64,000 bases of DNA, taken from Legionella steelei (GTDB lineage: Bacteria; Pseudomonadota; Gammaproteobacteria; Legionellales; Legionellaceae). Location: assembly GCF_001468005.1 (NCBI RefSeq), contig NZ_LNYY01000019.1:963688-1027687 (forward strand), in the 5' to 3' direction. Under the pieces are notes generated by a model. It did no database searches and was not told where the DNA came from. It saw only the letters and a list, made by a program, of their open reading frames with translations. Position numbers and translations under genes: made by a program. The number at the start of each line of letters is the position of its first letter. Within the stretch, counting starts at the first letter, position 1. This document shows positions 27,838-36,677 of the stretch, piece by piece.

Positions 27838-30735
27838 ATGAAAAACATCCTTTTTCAAGAGTCCCTTCTCGTTTCTGGCATCATGTGTTTTGATGGTTGC
27901 GGCAATGCAATCCAAAACTTACTGAGTTCATGTATTGATGATTGTATTAAAGACAAACTTCTTCCTGCAGATGCACACCCCATCATAGATGCGGAACCAA
28001 ATGGACTTGGTATTCATCGCTTAAATATCTCCATTGAAAGTGAAACGAGTGATTTTATTCCCGCGAAAAATTTTCATGCAACTCTTTTAGCTAAGATTAA
28101 AGAGGACATACCCTTCGAGTTCATAGACAACCCTGAGGAAGAGCAAGAGCATAAACACTCTAAAACCAATTGGATAAATATATTAATTAATCTCATTGCA
28201 ATGGGTTTAGTTACCACGTTAGCGCTCATATTTCCGCCCTCAATTTTGTTGACTGTGGGTTTGACTTCAATCTCTTTTCTCGCTACCGCTTTTACAGCTC
28301 GTGAATATTTGATTAATTTTTTCCGTAACTTGCGCACCGGCTCCCTGACCAACATGGCTACCACGATTAGTCTGGGTTGGTTTTTATCTCTAGCACACAC
28401 ACTTTTTCATACAATTACTATGCCGTTAGCCAGTAGTTTTTCCATGGCCTTTATGAATTTTATCATGCCAATTATGTTGATAACTTGTATCAACAGCATG
28501 GATGAAATTAAACGTCTTGTTTTAGACAAGTCAAAAAAAATGCAATTAAAGGGGATGAAAACTATATTCCCACAAATGTCTGAACAATACGATTGCTATC
28601 ATTTATCACAGGGCGAGTCAGAGGTTTTAATCAACAATATGACTATTTACCTCAAAAACAAAGTCCAGCCTCTTTCTGAAAGTCGTTCTTTAGCAAGCGA
28701 TGCAGAGGATAGTACTTTATTGTTAATTAAAGATTTAAAAAATAGAGAAATACGAGGGGTAAAGAAAGGTTTACTGAGAGAAGGTATGCTGATTAAGGTT
28801 AAACCTGGAGAATGTTTTCCCGTTGATTGCATTTTAGTTGAGGGTAATACCATTATCGATGCGTCACTTCTCACAGGGGAGTCGCAGCAAAGCAAACAAC
28901 TTTGGCAGCATATTCCTGCAGGAGCAATTAACCGTGGTCAATTGGTATCAGTTTATGCTACCAAAAACTCATACAATAGTACTGTCAATAGTCTGCTATT
29001 TCGTGCAAACCGTGCGCGAAAAACATCGACTCCTACCTCTGAGTCAATACCTCCATTTGCATACCTTTATACAGCCTTAGTTGTTATTGGCATCGCAGCG
29101 GCTATCATTGCTCCAATTGCCTTCGGGATCGCAACCTTTTCTTTGATCATGCAAAATATAATTGGCATCCTATTTTCAGTATGTCCTTGTACTATTGCCA
29201 TTGCCCACCAGCTACCCAGCTTAATCAGCATCCACCATCGGAATAAAAAAGGAATTCAATTACGCGATGAGACACTAATGGGCGGACAGGATGATGAAAT
29301 ACACACCATTGTCTTCGATAAAACAGGGACTCTGACTACAGGGAACTCTGAAGTAGAATCATCTGATATTAATATCAGTTCACCATTATGGCAAAGAATT
29401 TATTTATTAGAAAAAATTTACGGTGGAGAGCACCCCCTGGCTAAAGCAATCATGAAGCACTATGAAACGCGCAGAAACCCTCATATTCGTTTTGATGAGA
29501 TCAAGGATTGCAACATAGATCCGCAGAGCCGTGGGTTAGCTGCGATGATACAAGGAAAATTGATTCAAATAGGTAACGCTGAATATTTAAGAAGCAACAA
29601 AGTAATTCTCCCGCAAATCGATCAAGCAAAAATTGAACAAGGCTTCTCCGCTGTTTATGTTGCAGAAGACGGTATTTACCAAGGAGTTATCTATATTAAG
29701 CATGAGGCAAGAAAAGGTATTGTAGAGGCCCTTTCCCGCTTAAAGAAAGAAGGGAAGAAAATTATCATGCTCACTGGCGATAATCGTGCATCAGCTAAAG
29801 GATTTAATCATCAAATCGGTTCTATTTTTGCAGAGGAAGATATCCACACGGAACAAACACCACGAAATAAAGAAAGTTTTCTAACAACACTCATGGCTAC
29901 TTCGGGGATCAATCCTAAAGGAGTCTGGTTCGTGGGCGATGGTTTAAATGATGCTCCTTGCTGTCGCGTTGTTTCTGAAAGGGGAGGAGTCAGTTGTGCT
30001 ATGAATTCTAGTGATAAATCAGCATTTTTTACTGATATTTGTTTAAACGGCTCATTAGATTATTTATTTCAACACAACAAATTAAATCGTTTTGCACATC
30101 AAGACGTCACACAAAACAAGTTGATTTTAACCTATAGCACCATCGCTTTCTTAGCTTTTATTATCAGCTTCTGCATCGCCGGTATCCCAGTTTCACCGCT
30201 AATTCCTATGGCGATAATGCTGTCAACGACTCTTTTTGTTTTATTTAATTCTTATCGAGTACAGCTTTCTATTGATACTGCCCTTGAGAAGAGTACCCCC
30301 TGGCCTAAAGCTCTTTTGGCATCGAATCTATCCATCGGCTTATTATTGGGAGCAAGCGCCTTACTCATTTGCAGCGTGTTGATTGCAACAATTGCGACAG
30401 GCGGTCTCGCATTACCCGTCATCACTTTTACAGCAGGGGCTGCCGCAGCCTTTAGCAGTATTTGCTCCTTGTCCGCAATGGGCTTATTCAGTGCCTTTAC
30501 GACATTGCTAACGACCTCATTATTGTCCGAACGATTTACAACTTCACCAACTGATGAGGTGAATTTAAATGTGCATCAACAGCAATCTAGCACACATGAA
30601 CCGCCTACAACACCTGACGTTGATCGAGAGACAGAACACTTTGGTTTTTTTCTTGATAGATTTCCTAAAACGAGTGCCACCCCAAAACTGCGCCACCCAG
30701 AAGAAGGATTGTCAGAACATTACTCTATGATTTGA
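27838..30735 (+). CDS. P1B-type heavy-metal-transporting ATPase
   Basis: A 965-residue metal-pumping ATPase of the inner membrane. The N-terminal region resembles a heavy-metal-associated domain, but its metal site reads MCFDGC (C17, C21), C-x3-C instead of the usual CxxC. The core carries LLTGES (actuator), the membrane metal site C449-P-C451, DKTGTLT with phosphorylated D494, GEHPLAKA (HP locus), MLTGDN and GDGLND (700-705). After the usual last membrane helices there is an extra hydrophobic pair (about 820-895) and a 60-residue hydrophilic tail. CPC suggests Cu+ or Zn/Cd transport; the ion is not certain. ATG 27838 is preferred to TTG 27829. It follows icmX on the same strand beyond a terminator. 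Confidence 0.88.
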   Translation: MKNILFQESLLVSGIMCFDGCGNAIQNLLSSCIDDCIKDKLLPADAHPIIDAEPNGLGIHRLNISIESETSDFIPAKNFHATLLAKIKEDIPFEFIDNPEEEQEHKHSKTNWINILINLIAMGLVTTLALIFPPSILLTVGLTSISFLATAFTAREYLINFFRNLRTGSLTNMATTISLGWFLSLAHTLFHTITMPLASSFSMAFMNFIMPIMLITCINSMDEIKRLVLDKSKKMQLKGMKTIFPQMSEQYDCYHLSQGESEVLINNMTIYLKNKVQPLSESRSLASDAEDSTLLLIKDLKNREIRGVKKGLLREGMLIKVKPGECFPVDCILVEGNTIIDASLLTGESQQSKQLWQHIPAGAINRGQLVSVYATKNSYNSTVNSLLFRANRARKTSTPTSESIPPFAYLYTALVVIGIAAAIIAPIAFGIATFSLIMQNIIGILFSVCPCTIAIAHQLPSLISIHHRNKKGIQLRDETLMGGQDDEIHTIVFDKTGTLTTGNSEVESSDINISSPLWQRIYLLEKIYGGEHPLAKAIMKHYETRRNPHIRFDEIKDCNIDPQSRGLAAMIQGKLIQIGNAEYLRSNKVILPQIDQAKIEQGFSAVYVAEDGIYQGVIYIKHEARKGIVEALSRLKKEGKKIIMLTGDNRASAKGFNHQIGSIFAEEDIHTEQTPRNKESFLTTLMATSGINPKGVWFVGDGLNDAPCCRVVSERGGVSCAMNSSDKSAFFTDICLNGSLDYLFQHNKLNRFAHQDVTQNKLILTYSTIAFLAFIISFCIAGIPVSPLIPMAIMLSTTLFVLFNSYRVQLSIDTALEKSTPWPKALLASNLSIGLLLGASALLICSVLIATIATGGLALPVITFTAGAAAAFSSICSLSAMGLFSAFTTLLTTSLLSERFTTSPTDEVNLNVHQQQSSTHEPPTTPDVDRETEHFGFFLDRFPKTSATPKLRHPEEGLSEHYSMI

Positions 30736-30755
30736 TTCGAGCCTAATATTCTGTT

Positions 30756-30775
30756 TCTTATTGGAAACAATAAGA
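30756..30775. repeat. perfect hairpin downstream of the metal ATPase gene
   Basis: TCTTATTG-GAAA-CAATAAGA is an exact 8-base inverted repeat with a GAAA tetraloop, 20 bases after the stop. It has no following T-run, so it could stabilise the mRNA 3' end rather than terminate. The remaining gap to 31010 holds no recognised gene. Confidence 0.45.
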
Positions 30776-31010
30776 TCAACTTAGAAGCAACCTCAATAAA
30801 AACTCAAAAAGCCGCAACAGGTTTCACTTCATGTCACCCTGGCCACAAGTAAATTTATAAAAATATGGGATGTCCAAAAAATAATTTTTTTCTCGATAAA
30901 TTAACGTCATCTCTGTTTCAAGGATCGACAATTTGAGTTAAATTAATGTGAATATGGGAAACAAACGGATCATTCCCGCACTCACATGAATAAAAATGGA
31001 ATAAAAATAA

Positions 31011-32762
31011 ATGGACCTTTCCTCTAGAAAAAAAGCATTTCAATTATTTAGTGATTATTTTATTAATTCCGATCAGAAATTAACTGCATGGCTCTTACTT
31101 GGAGGGATTTTTTTAAGCATTATCGCCATTGTTGCGATAACGGCCTTTCTGCCTTGGGGGTTTTTAGGATTTTGGGCAGCACTTACAGCAAAAGAATTAA
31201 CGGGGTTTCTGTTTTATAGTGGCGCCATCGCCCTAACCAGTGCCGTCATTATTGGCATGAGTAGCTTAATGGATTATTTAACTGATACCTTATCCATCAA
31301 ATGGCGGTCATGGTTAACATCAAAATACATTAATAAATACCTCTTTGGGAAAAAAAACTATCTGGACTTAGCCCGTGTTGCACCACATATTGACAACCCG
31401 GAACAACGCATTCAAAAAAACATTAAAGGCTTTGTTGATCATACTCTGTCGTTAAGCACTGAATTTTTTAGATCCACATTAAGCTTAGCGATCTTTATTG
31501 GCACGCTTTGGGTTATTGGCGGCACGCTTACCATAGTAGTTTTCGGGGCTAATCTCGTTATTCCCGGGTATCTTGTGTGGGCTTCGTTAGGTGTTGCATT
31601 AATCAACAGTGTGATTACCCATATGTTAGGCAAATCATTAACCGCGATTAATCAAAAAGAAGATCTTTTGGAAGCAAAACTTAGGAAAGATTTGGAATTT
31701 ATTCATAACGAATCTGAAAATATTGCTCTTGAAGGTGGAGAGCATTACCACCAAAAAATACTAGAGAATGATATAGAGCAAGTATCACAAAATGCATTCC
31801 AGAAAATGTGGGTCAATTTAAAGGTATCTGCCTTTCAAATGTGCAACAGCTACCTTGCTGATATATTACCCTATCTTTTCGCAGCTCCTGCTTATTTCTC
31901 AGGATTAATCGATTTTGGACAGATAGCCCAAATCGGCATGTCGTTTAATGAGGTCAATAAAGCCTTTAATTGGTTTGTTGACTCCTATACTGAATTGCAG
32001 AAGTATCAATCGAGTATTGAGCGAATTGCCCAACTCGAAGAAGAGCTGGATAATGAACGACGTGAAATAAACCCCAAGAATATTCATATTCATGAATCGC
32101 AAACAACGACTTTAGCGGTAAAAAATTTAACACTTGCATATCCACGTGCTTCAAAGCCTGGCCACATGATGCGTAATTTAAATTTGGAATTTAAACCCGG
32201 AGAAAATACCTTAATCAAAGCACCTTCAGGTTTTGGTAAGAGCACCTTTTTCAAAGCAGCTCGCAGAACTTGGGGCTATGGAACTGGTGAAATTAGTATT
32301 CCCCAACATCAAAAAACTTATTTCTTACCTCAAAAACCATTAATTCCTCATGACACATTAAAAGCCATACTTGCCTACCCCGACCCAGTTAGCACCTATG
32401 TTGATGATCAATATAAAGCAGTATTGTGTGCTGTTGGTGGGAAAATGGAGCAATTTATTGCAGAGTTAGATCAAGAAGATGCCTGGTCAACAAGATTATC
32501 TCTTGGCCAGCAACAACGAATTTCTTTTGCTAGAGCCTTATTAAAGAAGCCCGATTGGCTCTTTTTAGACGAAGCCACTGCGTCACTGGATGAGGAAAGT
32601 GAGGCCCATCTCTATCGCCTTTTAAAAGAAAAACTACCCCACACAACTGTAATCAGTATTGCACATCGCTCTACGGTAATGAAATTCCATCAACGTGTTG
32701 TGTCATTTGAACCATCATCTGAGGAGATACAACAACAAAGTAGCTTAGGCCGTTCAATCTAG
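31011..32762 (+). CDS. ABC transporter, fused permease-ATPase (SbmA/BacA/YddA type)
   Basis: A 583-residue half-transporter. The N-terminal membrane domain (about 1-330) has five to six hydrophobic segments and the cytosolic FFRSTLSLAIF/EDLLEAKLRKDLEFIHNESE pattern of the BacA/YddA class. The C-terminal ATPase has Walker A APSGFGKST, signature LSLGQQQRISFARALL, Walker B WLFLDEATASLD and the switch His in SIAHRS. Such proteins work as homodimers in the inner membrane and move peptides, vitamin B12 or related substrates; the substrate here is unknown. Its stop codon lies inside the 3' end of the opposing glycosyltransferase gene (9-base overlap). Confidence 0.87.
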   Translation: MDLSSRKKAFQLFSDYFINSDQKLTAWLLLGGIFLSIIAIVAITAFLPWGFLGFWAALTAKELTGFLFYSGAIALTSAVIIGMSSLMDYLTDTLSIKWRSWLTSKYINKYLFGKKNYLDLARVAPHIDNPEQRIQKNIKGFVDHTLSLSTEFFRSTLSLAIFIGTLWVIGGTLTIVVFGANLVIPGYLVWASLGVALINSVITHMLGKSLTAINQKEDLLEAKLRKDLEFIHNESENIALEGGEHYHQKILENDIEQVSQNAFQKMWVNLKVSAFQMCNSYLADILPYLFAAPAYFSGLIDFGQIAQIGMSFNEVNKAFNWFVDSYTELQKYQSSIERIAQLEEELDNERREINPKNIHIHESQTTTLAVKNLTLAYPRASKPGHMMRNLNLEFKPGENTLIKAPSGFGKSTFFKAARRTWGYGTGEISIPQHQKTYFLPQKPLIPHDTLKAILAYPDPVSTYVDDQYKAVLCAVGGKMEQFIAELDQEDAWSTRLSLGQQQRISFARALLKKPDWLFLDEATASLDEESEAHLYRLLKEKLPHTTVISIAHRSTVMKFHQRVVSFEPSSEEIQQQSSLGRSI

Positions 32763-33788
32763 TGATTGATATCCTTCTAAAACGATCGAGAGCTTCTCCA
32801 TCACCTCATCAACAGAAATTAATTGCATGGGCTCTTCACCATGTACATGCTGGCCCCAGACATCTTCAATGCGCTTACTACCTAGAATTTTTTCTGCCGC
32901 TTCGGGATAACGATTTACAACTAAATGCTGAAAAAGATAAGGACCTGAAATAAGCGGGTTAGTCACCGCATGCAAGGCAATAACCGGAGTGTTTACCGCA
33001 GTAGACATATGCGAAGGACCTGTATCAGGACAAAGAACAACCGTCGCTTTACTGATAAGTGCCAATAATTGTTTGGGTTTGGTTTTGCCAACGAGATTGA
33101 CTGCAGGGATAACTTGGGTTATTTGTTCTGCCAAATGTTTATCAAAATCAATCGGCCCCCCAGTAATAAGCACTTGCACATTCCATTGTTCCTGCGCTCG
33201 TTGCAATACTTCGATATAACGCGCAACAGGCCAACTCCGTTCGGGCTTGCTTGCTGCGGGATTAATTACCAAAATTGGGCCCTGTTTTGGTAAATGCTGT
33301 TCTGCCCACTCATAATCCGCAGAAGAAATAGGTAAATCCCAGCGAATAACACGTTCCTTTATTCCTAAAGCCTGAGCAAATTTCAAAAAACCATCTAAAG
33401 TATGCTCCAAGCCTGGGGTAATGCGCTCATTAACAAATAAACCATGTGCATCGTTTGCTCGATGTTCATCATACCCTATTTTGCGTTTTGCTTTGATCAA
33501 AGGATAGAGGAAGTTGGTCCTGAGACTGGCTTGTGGCGCTAATAAAACATCAAAGGTACGCCCTTTCATTTGCTTTTTAAAGCGCCAATAGTCTACAACT
33601 GTGTTCGGTTTGTCAATTAGAATAAACTCAACACCGTCCATCCCTTCCACCAAATCAAAAGCAGGCTTGGAAATGATCCAAGTCAATTTGGCTTGGGGAA
33701 GACTGGCTTGTAAGGTTCTAATGAGCGGAACCGCCATTAAAACATCACCTAATGCAGATAAACGTACAATACAAATGGATTTAATCAT
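32754..33788 (-). CDS. glycosyltransferase family 9 (heptosyltransferase-like)
   Basis: A 344-residue cytosolic GT-B enzyme of the ADP-heptose:LPS heptosyltransferase family. The start at ATG 33788 gives IKSICIVRLSALGDVLMAVP, the family N-terminus with the glycine loop. The C-terminal nucleotide-sugar site includes LCPDTGPSHMSTAVNTPVIAL. Family members add heptose or related sugars to the LPS core. It begins within the zinc-finger gene end (8-base overlap) and converges on the ABC transporter gene. The acceptor and donor cannot be set from sequence alone. Confidence 0.87.
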   Translation of the reverse strand: MIKSICIVRLSALGDVLMAVPLIRTLQASLPQAKLTWIISKPAFDLVEGMDGVEFILIDKPNTVVDYWRFKKQMKGRTFDVLLAPQASLRTNFLYPLIKAKRKIGYDEHRANDAHGLFVNERITPGLEHTLDGFLKFAQALGIKERVIRWDLPISSADYEWAEQHLPKQGPILVINPAASKPERSWPVARYIEVLQRAQEQWNVQVLITGGPIDFDKHLAEQITQVIPAVNLVGKTKPKQLLALISKATVVLCPDTGPSHMSTAVNTPVIALHAVTNPLISGPYLFQHLVVNRYPEAAEKILGSKRIEDVWGQHVHGEEPMQLISVDEVMEKLSIVLEGYQSLD

Positions 33789-33975
33789 TCTGCAAAACAA
33801 ACCTCGAACCACAATAAGGACAAACTTCCACACCAGTTTTTTCAATAGGTAAATAAACCTTAGGATGGGCATTCCATAACACCATATCCTTTGTCGGGCA
33901 ACTCAAAGGTAATTCATTACGATGTACTACATAATTTTTTTTCGTACTCGCTGGTTCTTTTTTAGCGTCTTTCAT
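33781..33975 (-). CDS. small CHCC-type zinc-finger protein
   Basis: A 64-residue protein. The conserved block is LPLSCPTKDMVLWNAHPKVY, then LPIEKTGVEVCPYCGSRF, giving a C-H-C-C zinc site. This matches the short zf-CHCC domain proteins common in proteobacteria, related to the mitochondrial complex I subunit NDUFS6. Its exact function in bacteria is not established. It lies between miaA and the glycosyltransferase on the same strand, 15 bases downstream of miaA and overlapping the next gene by 8, so it belongs to the same operon. Confidence 0.88.
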   Translation of the reverse strand: MKDAKKEPASTKKNYVVHRNELPLSCPTKDMVLWNAHPKVYLPIEKTGVEVCPYCGSRFVLQND

Positions 33976-33990
33976 GATGTTCCTTTAAAC

Positions 33991-34929
33991 TTATTTGGTA
34001 GGATTATCTAATATTTCCCCAATTTTCGCTATAATCTCATCGCGAAAAGCCTCATTTTGTGGATCATAATAAAAAGCCTCCCCCCAACTCCTAAGCCAGG
34101 TTAACTGACGTTTCGCCAGTTGCCGGGTAGCAGCAATCCCTTTATCACGCATTAGAGAATAATCAAAATCATCCTGCAAATATTCAAGTGCTTGTCTATA
34201 CCCTACACAACGCATTGCAGGCAAATTCATGGTTAAACTCCATTTTTGCTGTAACTGTTTTACTTCCTCAAGAAAGCCTTCCGCGAGCATATGATCAAAA
34301 CGTTGTGCAATACGTTCGTGCAACCATGCTCTTTGCTCAGGAAAAAGAATAAAATTCACAAAATGATAATCCGGTTTCTCATTGTGCTGCGCAAGGAAAG
34401 AAGACAATGTTTTACCCGTCACATAATATACCTCTAATGCACGTTGAATTCGTTGTGTATCATGAGCATGAATACGTGCAGCAGCTTCAGGATCAATCTG
34501 TCTTAATTTTTGATGAAGTGCAGGCCATCCAGCTAAAGCAGCCTCATCCTCTAATTGCTGGCGCACAACAGGATCGGCTTCTGGTAAAGTAGATAAGCCT
34601 TTTTGTAATGCATTAAAATACATCATCGTCCCTCCCACGAGTAGAGGAATTTTGCCTTTCTTAATGATCGCGTCACATAAGGATAAAGCGTCAGTACAAA
34701 ATTGAGCAGCAGAATAAGACTCAATTGGATCTTTGATATCAATTAAATGATGTGGCGCAACGTGTAGTTCTTGAGGAGTTGGTTTAGCAGTTCCAATATT
34801 CATATCTCGATAAATCATTGCGGAATCAACACTAATCACTTCAAAAGGATAATGTGTTACTAACTCACACGCCAAAGCCGTTTTCCCTGAAGCAGTAGGT
34901 CCCATCAAACAAAAAACTAATTTAACCAT
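33991..34929 (-). CDS. miaA: tRNA dimethylallyltransferase
   Basis: MiaA attaches a dimethylallyl group to A37 of tRNAs reading UNN codons. The 312-residue protein has the P-loop GPTASGKTALACELV, DSAMIYRDMNIGTAKP, and the downstream HDTQRIQRALEVYY and VGYRQALEYL motifs. It follows mutL as in E. coli, but hfq, the usual next gene, is replaced here by a zinc-finger gene and a glycosyltransferase gene. A terminator-like hairpin separates it from mutL. Confidence 0.97.
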   Translation of the reverse strand: MVKLVFCLMGPTASGKTALACELVTHYPFEVISVDSAMIYRDMNIGTAKPTPQELHVAPHHLIDIKDPIESYSAAQFCTDALSLCDAIIKKGKIPLLVGGTMMYFNALQKGLSTLPEADPVVRQQLEDEAALAGWPALHQKLRQIDPEAAARIHAHDTQRIQRALEVYYVTGKTLSSFLAQHNEKPDYHFVNFILFPEQRAWLHERIAQRFDHMLAEGFLEEVKQLQQKWSLTMNLPAMRCVGYRQALEYLQDDFDYSLMRDKGIAATRQLAKRQLTWLRSWGEAFYYDPQNEAFRDEIIAKIGEILDNPTK

Positions 34930-34989
34930 TCATCATCTCAATCAAACACCGTAATCACACCCTCATCCGCCCTACGGGCACCTCCCTTG

Positions 34990-35031
34990 CAAGGAAAAGG
35001 GATTTTAACTTAAGTTAAGAAAAAATCCCTT
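34990..35031 (-). terminator. hairpin between mutL and miaA
   Basis: On the minus strand, AAGGGATTTT (complement of 35022-35031) pairs with AAAATCCCTT (complement of 34997-35006) and is followed by TTCCTTG. It starts on the mutL stop codon. The T-run is short, so it may only attenuate transcription into miaA. Confidence 0.5.
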
Positions 35032-36677
35032 CAAACATCTACTAATTTTCTACAATCTTCATGTGTTAATTCTTTAAATAATCCTGGCTGCTGATTTCCC
35101 TCTTTATAAATAGCCAACAGCAACTCATTTAATTCCATTTTTTCCTCGAAACTTAAAAGTCTGGGATCAAATTCTTGTGTGCGATTCATTAATTCCAACA
35201 ATGTACTTTGATGCATGACATCGCATTCAACAATAGAATCTAAAAACAAACGCAAATCCAAATAAGGCATACAAAGAGGAATACTACGGATAAACACCTC
35301 ATGTTCTCCCGCCCACTCAAGACTCATGCCTAACTGTTTGAGACACAGTTCCCACTCCACCGCGCTGCTCTGAAGTTTTGCTGGTAAGACATAACGAATC
35401 GGCACCAACAAAGGCCTGCTTGCTAAAGGAAAATTCAACTGGGAAATTTGCTGTTGCAACCTATATTGATGTAACGCCACGACATCAACAACATACGGTT
35501 GCTGCTGTATTACTGTTAAAATATATCTACTATTTAAAACAACCCAAGATAATTCAGTTTTCGAATGATAAATACTTCTGCTTAAACCCGTCAATTTGGG
35601 ATAGGGTTCATAAATCTCTGGCCTTTGCTCCTGACTCGGCTGTGTGTATAACGCATATGATACTTCTTCTTGAGGTGCATTTTGTGACATCAATGCTGCA
35701 AGCAGTTGTGAGGTAAAAAAATCAAATACCAAGCGCGGTTGCTGAAAGCGTACCTCATGCTTGGTAGGATGCACATTCACATCTACCTCTGCGTGGTTCA
35801 TTGTAAAGTACAGCACACATGCAGGAAACCGTCCAGGATGTAACAAACCATCATAAGCTTGCTTTAGCGCTTGATTAATCAACTTGTCTTTTACCATGCG
35901 CTGATTAATGTAAACCCACAAACGATCATTCTGGCTACGCTGAAAATTAGGGCCGCTTATCCAGCCACAAAGTTTCATTGCCCCATGTTCTACATCAAGA
36001 TAAATTGCTTCTTTAACAAAAGGACCTCCTAAAATACGAGTTATACGTGTTAGGCGAGTTCGTTCATTGGTGGCGGCAGGCAAAGATAAAATCTGTTTTC
36101 CATTATGTTTTAATGTGAGCGCAATTCCCGGCGCACTTAAAGCAAAACGCTTCACTACAGTTTCTATTGCTAAAAACTCCAGTTTTTCACTTTTTAAAAA
36201 TCGTTTTCGAACCGGTGCATTAAAAAATAAATCAACCACATCGACTGTAGTTCCTACACCACGAGCACAAGGAGAAAAAGAGCGTTCTGTGCCCTGTACG
36301 CGTAACATTGCCGCCGTTTCTTGATATTCCGGTTTAGAACTAATTGTAACTTTTGCAACCGAGGCAATGCTGGCCAAGGCCTCACCGCGAAAGCCCATGC
36401 TATCAATCGCATATAAGTCATCGAGTGAGTTGATTTTACTGGTCGCATGTGCAGCAATAGCTAAAGGTAAATCCTCAGCAACGATTCCTATGCCATTATC
36501 ACTGATTTTGATTTGATTCAGACCACCGTAACCTATTTCAATGCTAATCGCATCAGCCCCTGCATCCAAAGAATTTTCCAATAATTCTTTTACTACTGAT
36601 GCCGGTCGCTCTATTACTTCACCCGCAGCAATTTGATTTGCTATAAGTGGCGGTAATTGCTGAATTCTTATGCCCAT
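35031..36677 (-). CDS. mutL: DNA mismatch repair protein MutL
   Basis: MutL couples MutS mismatch recognition to downstream repair enzymes. The 548-residue protein has the GHKL ATPase: VVKELLENSLDAGAD (motif I), ISDNGIGI (II), ATSKINSLDDL and GFRGEALASIASV (III), followed by the transducer domain around DVNVHPTKHEVRF. The C-terminal dimerisation domain is present; there is no DQHAxxE-type endonuclease motif, as in MutH-dependent systems. It overlaps the upstream amidase gene by 10 bases. Confidence 0.96.
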   Translation of the reverse strand: MGIRIQQLPPLIANQIAAGEVIERPASVVKELLENSLDAGADAISIEIGYGGLNQIKISDNGIGIVAEDLPLAIAAHATSKINSLDDLYAIDSMGFRGEALASIASVAKVTISSKPEYQETAAMLRVQGTERSFSPCARGVGTTVDVVDLFFNAPVRKRFLKSEKLEFLAIETVVKRFALSAPGIALTLKHNGKQILSLPAATNERTRLTRITRILGGPFVKEAIYLDVEHGAMKLCGWISGPNFQRSQNDRLWVYINQRMVKDKLINQALKQAYDGLLHPGRFPACVLYFTMNHAEVDVNVHPTKHEVRFQQPRLVFDFFTSQLLAALMSQNAPQEEVSYALYTQPSQEQRPEIYEPYPKLTGLSRSIYHSKTELSWVVLNSRYILTVIQQQPYVVDVVALHQYRLQQQISQLNFPLASRPLLVPIRYVLPAKLQSSAVEWELCLKQLGMSLEWAGEHEVFIRSIPLCMPYLDLRLFLDSIVECDVMHQSTLLELMNRTQEFDPRLLSFEEKMELNELLLAIYKEGNQQPGLFKELTHEDCRKLVDV

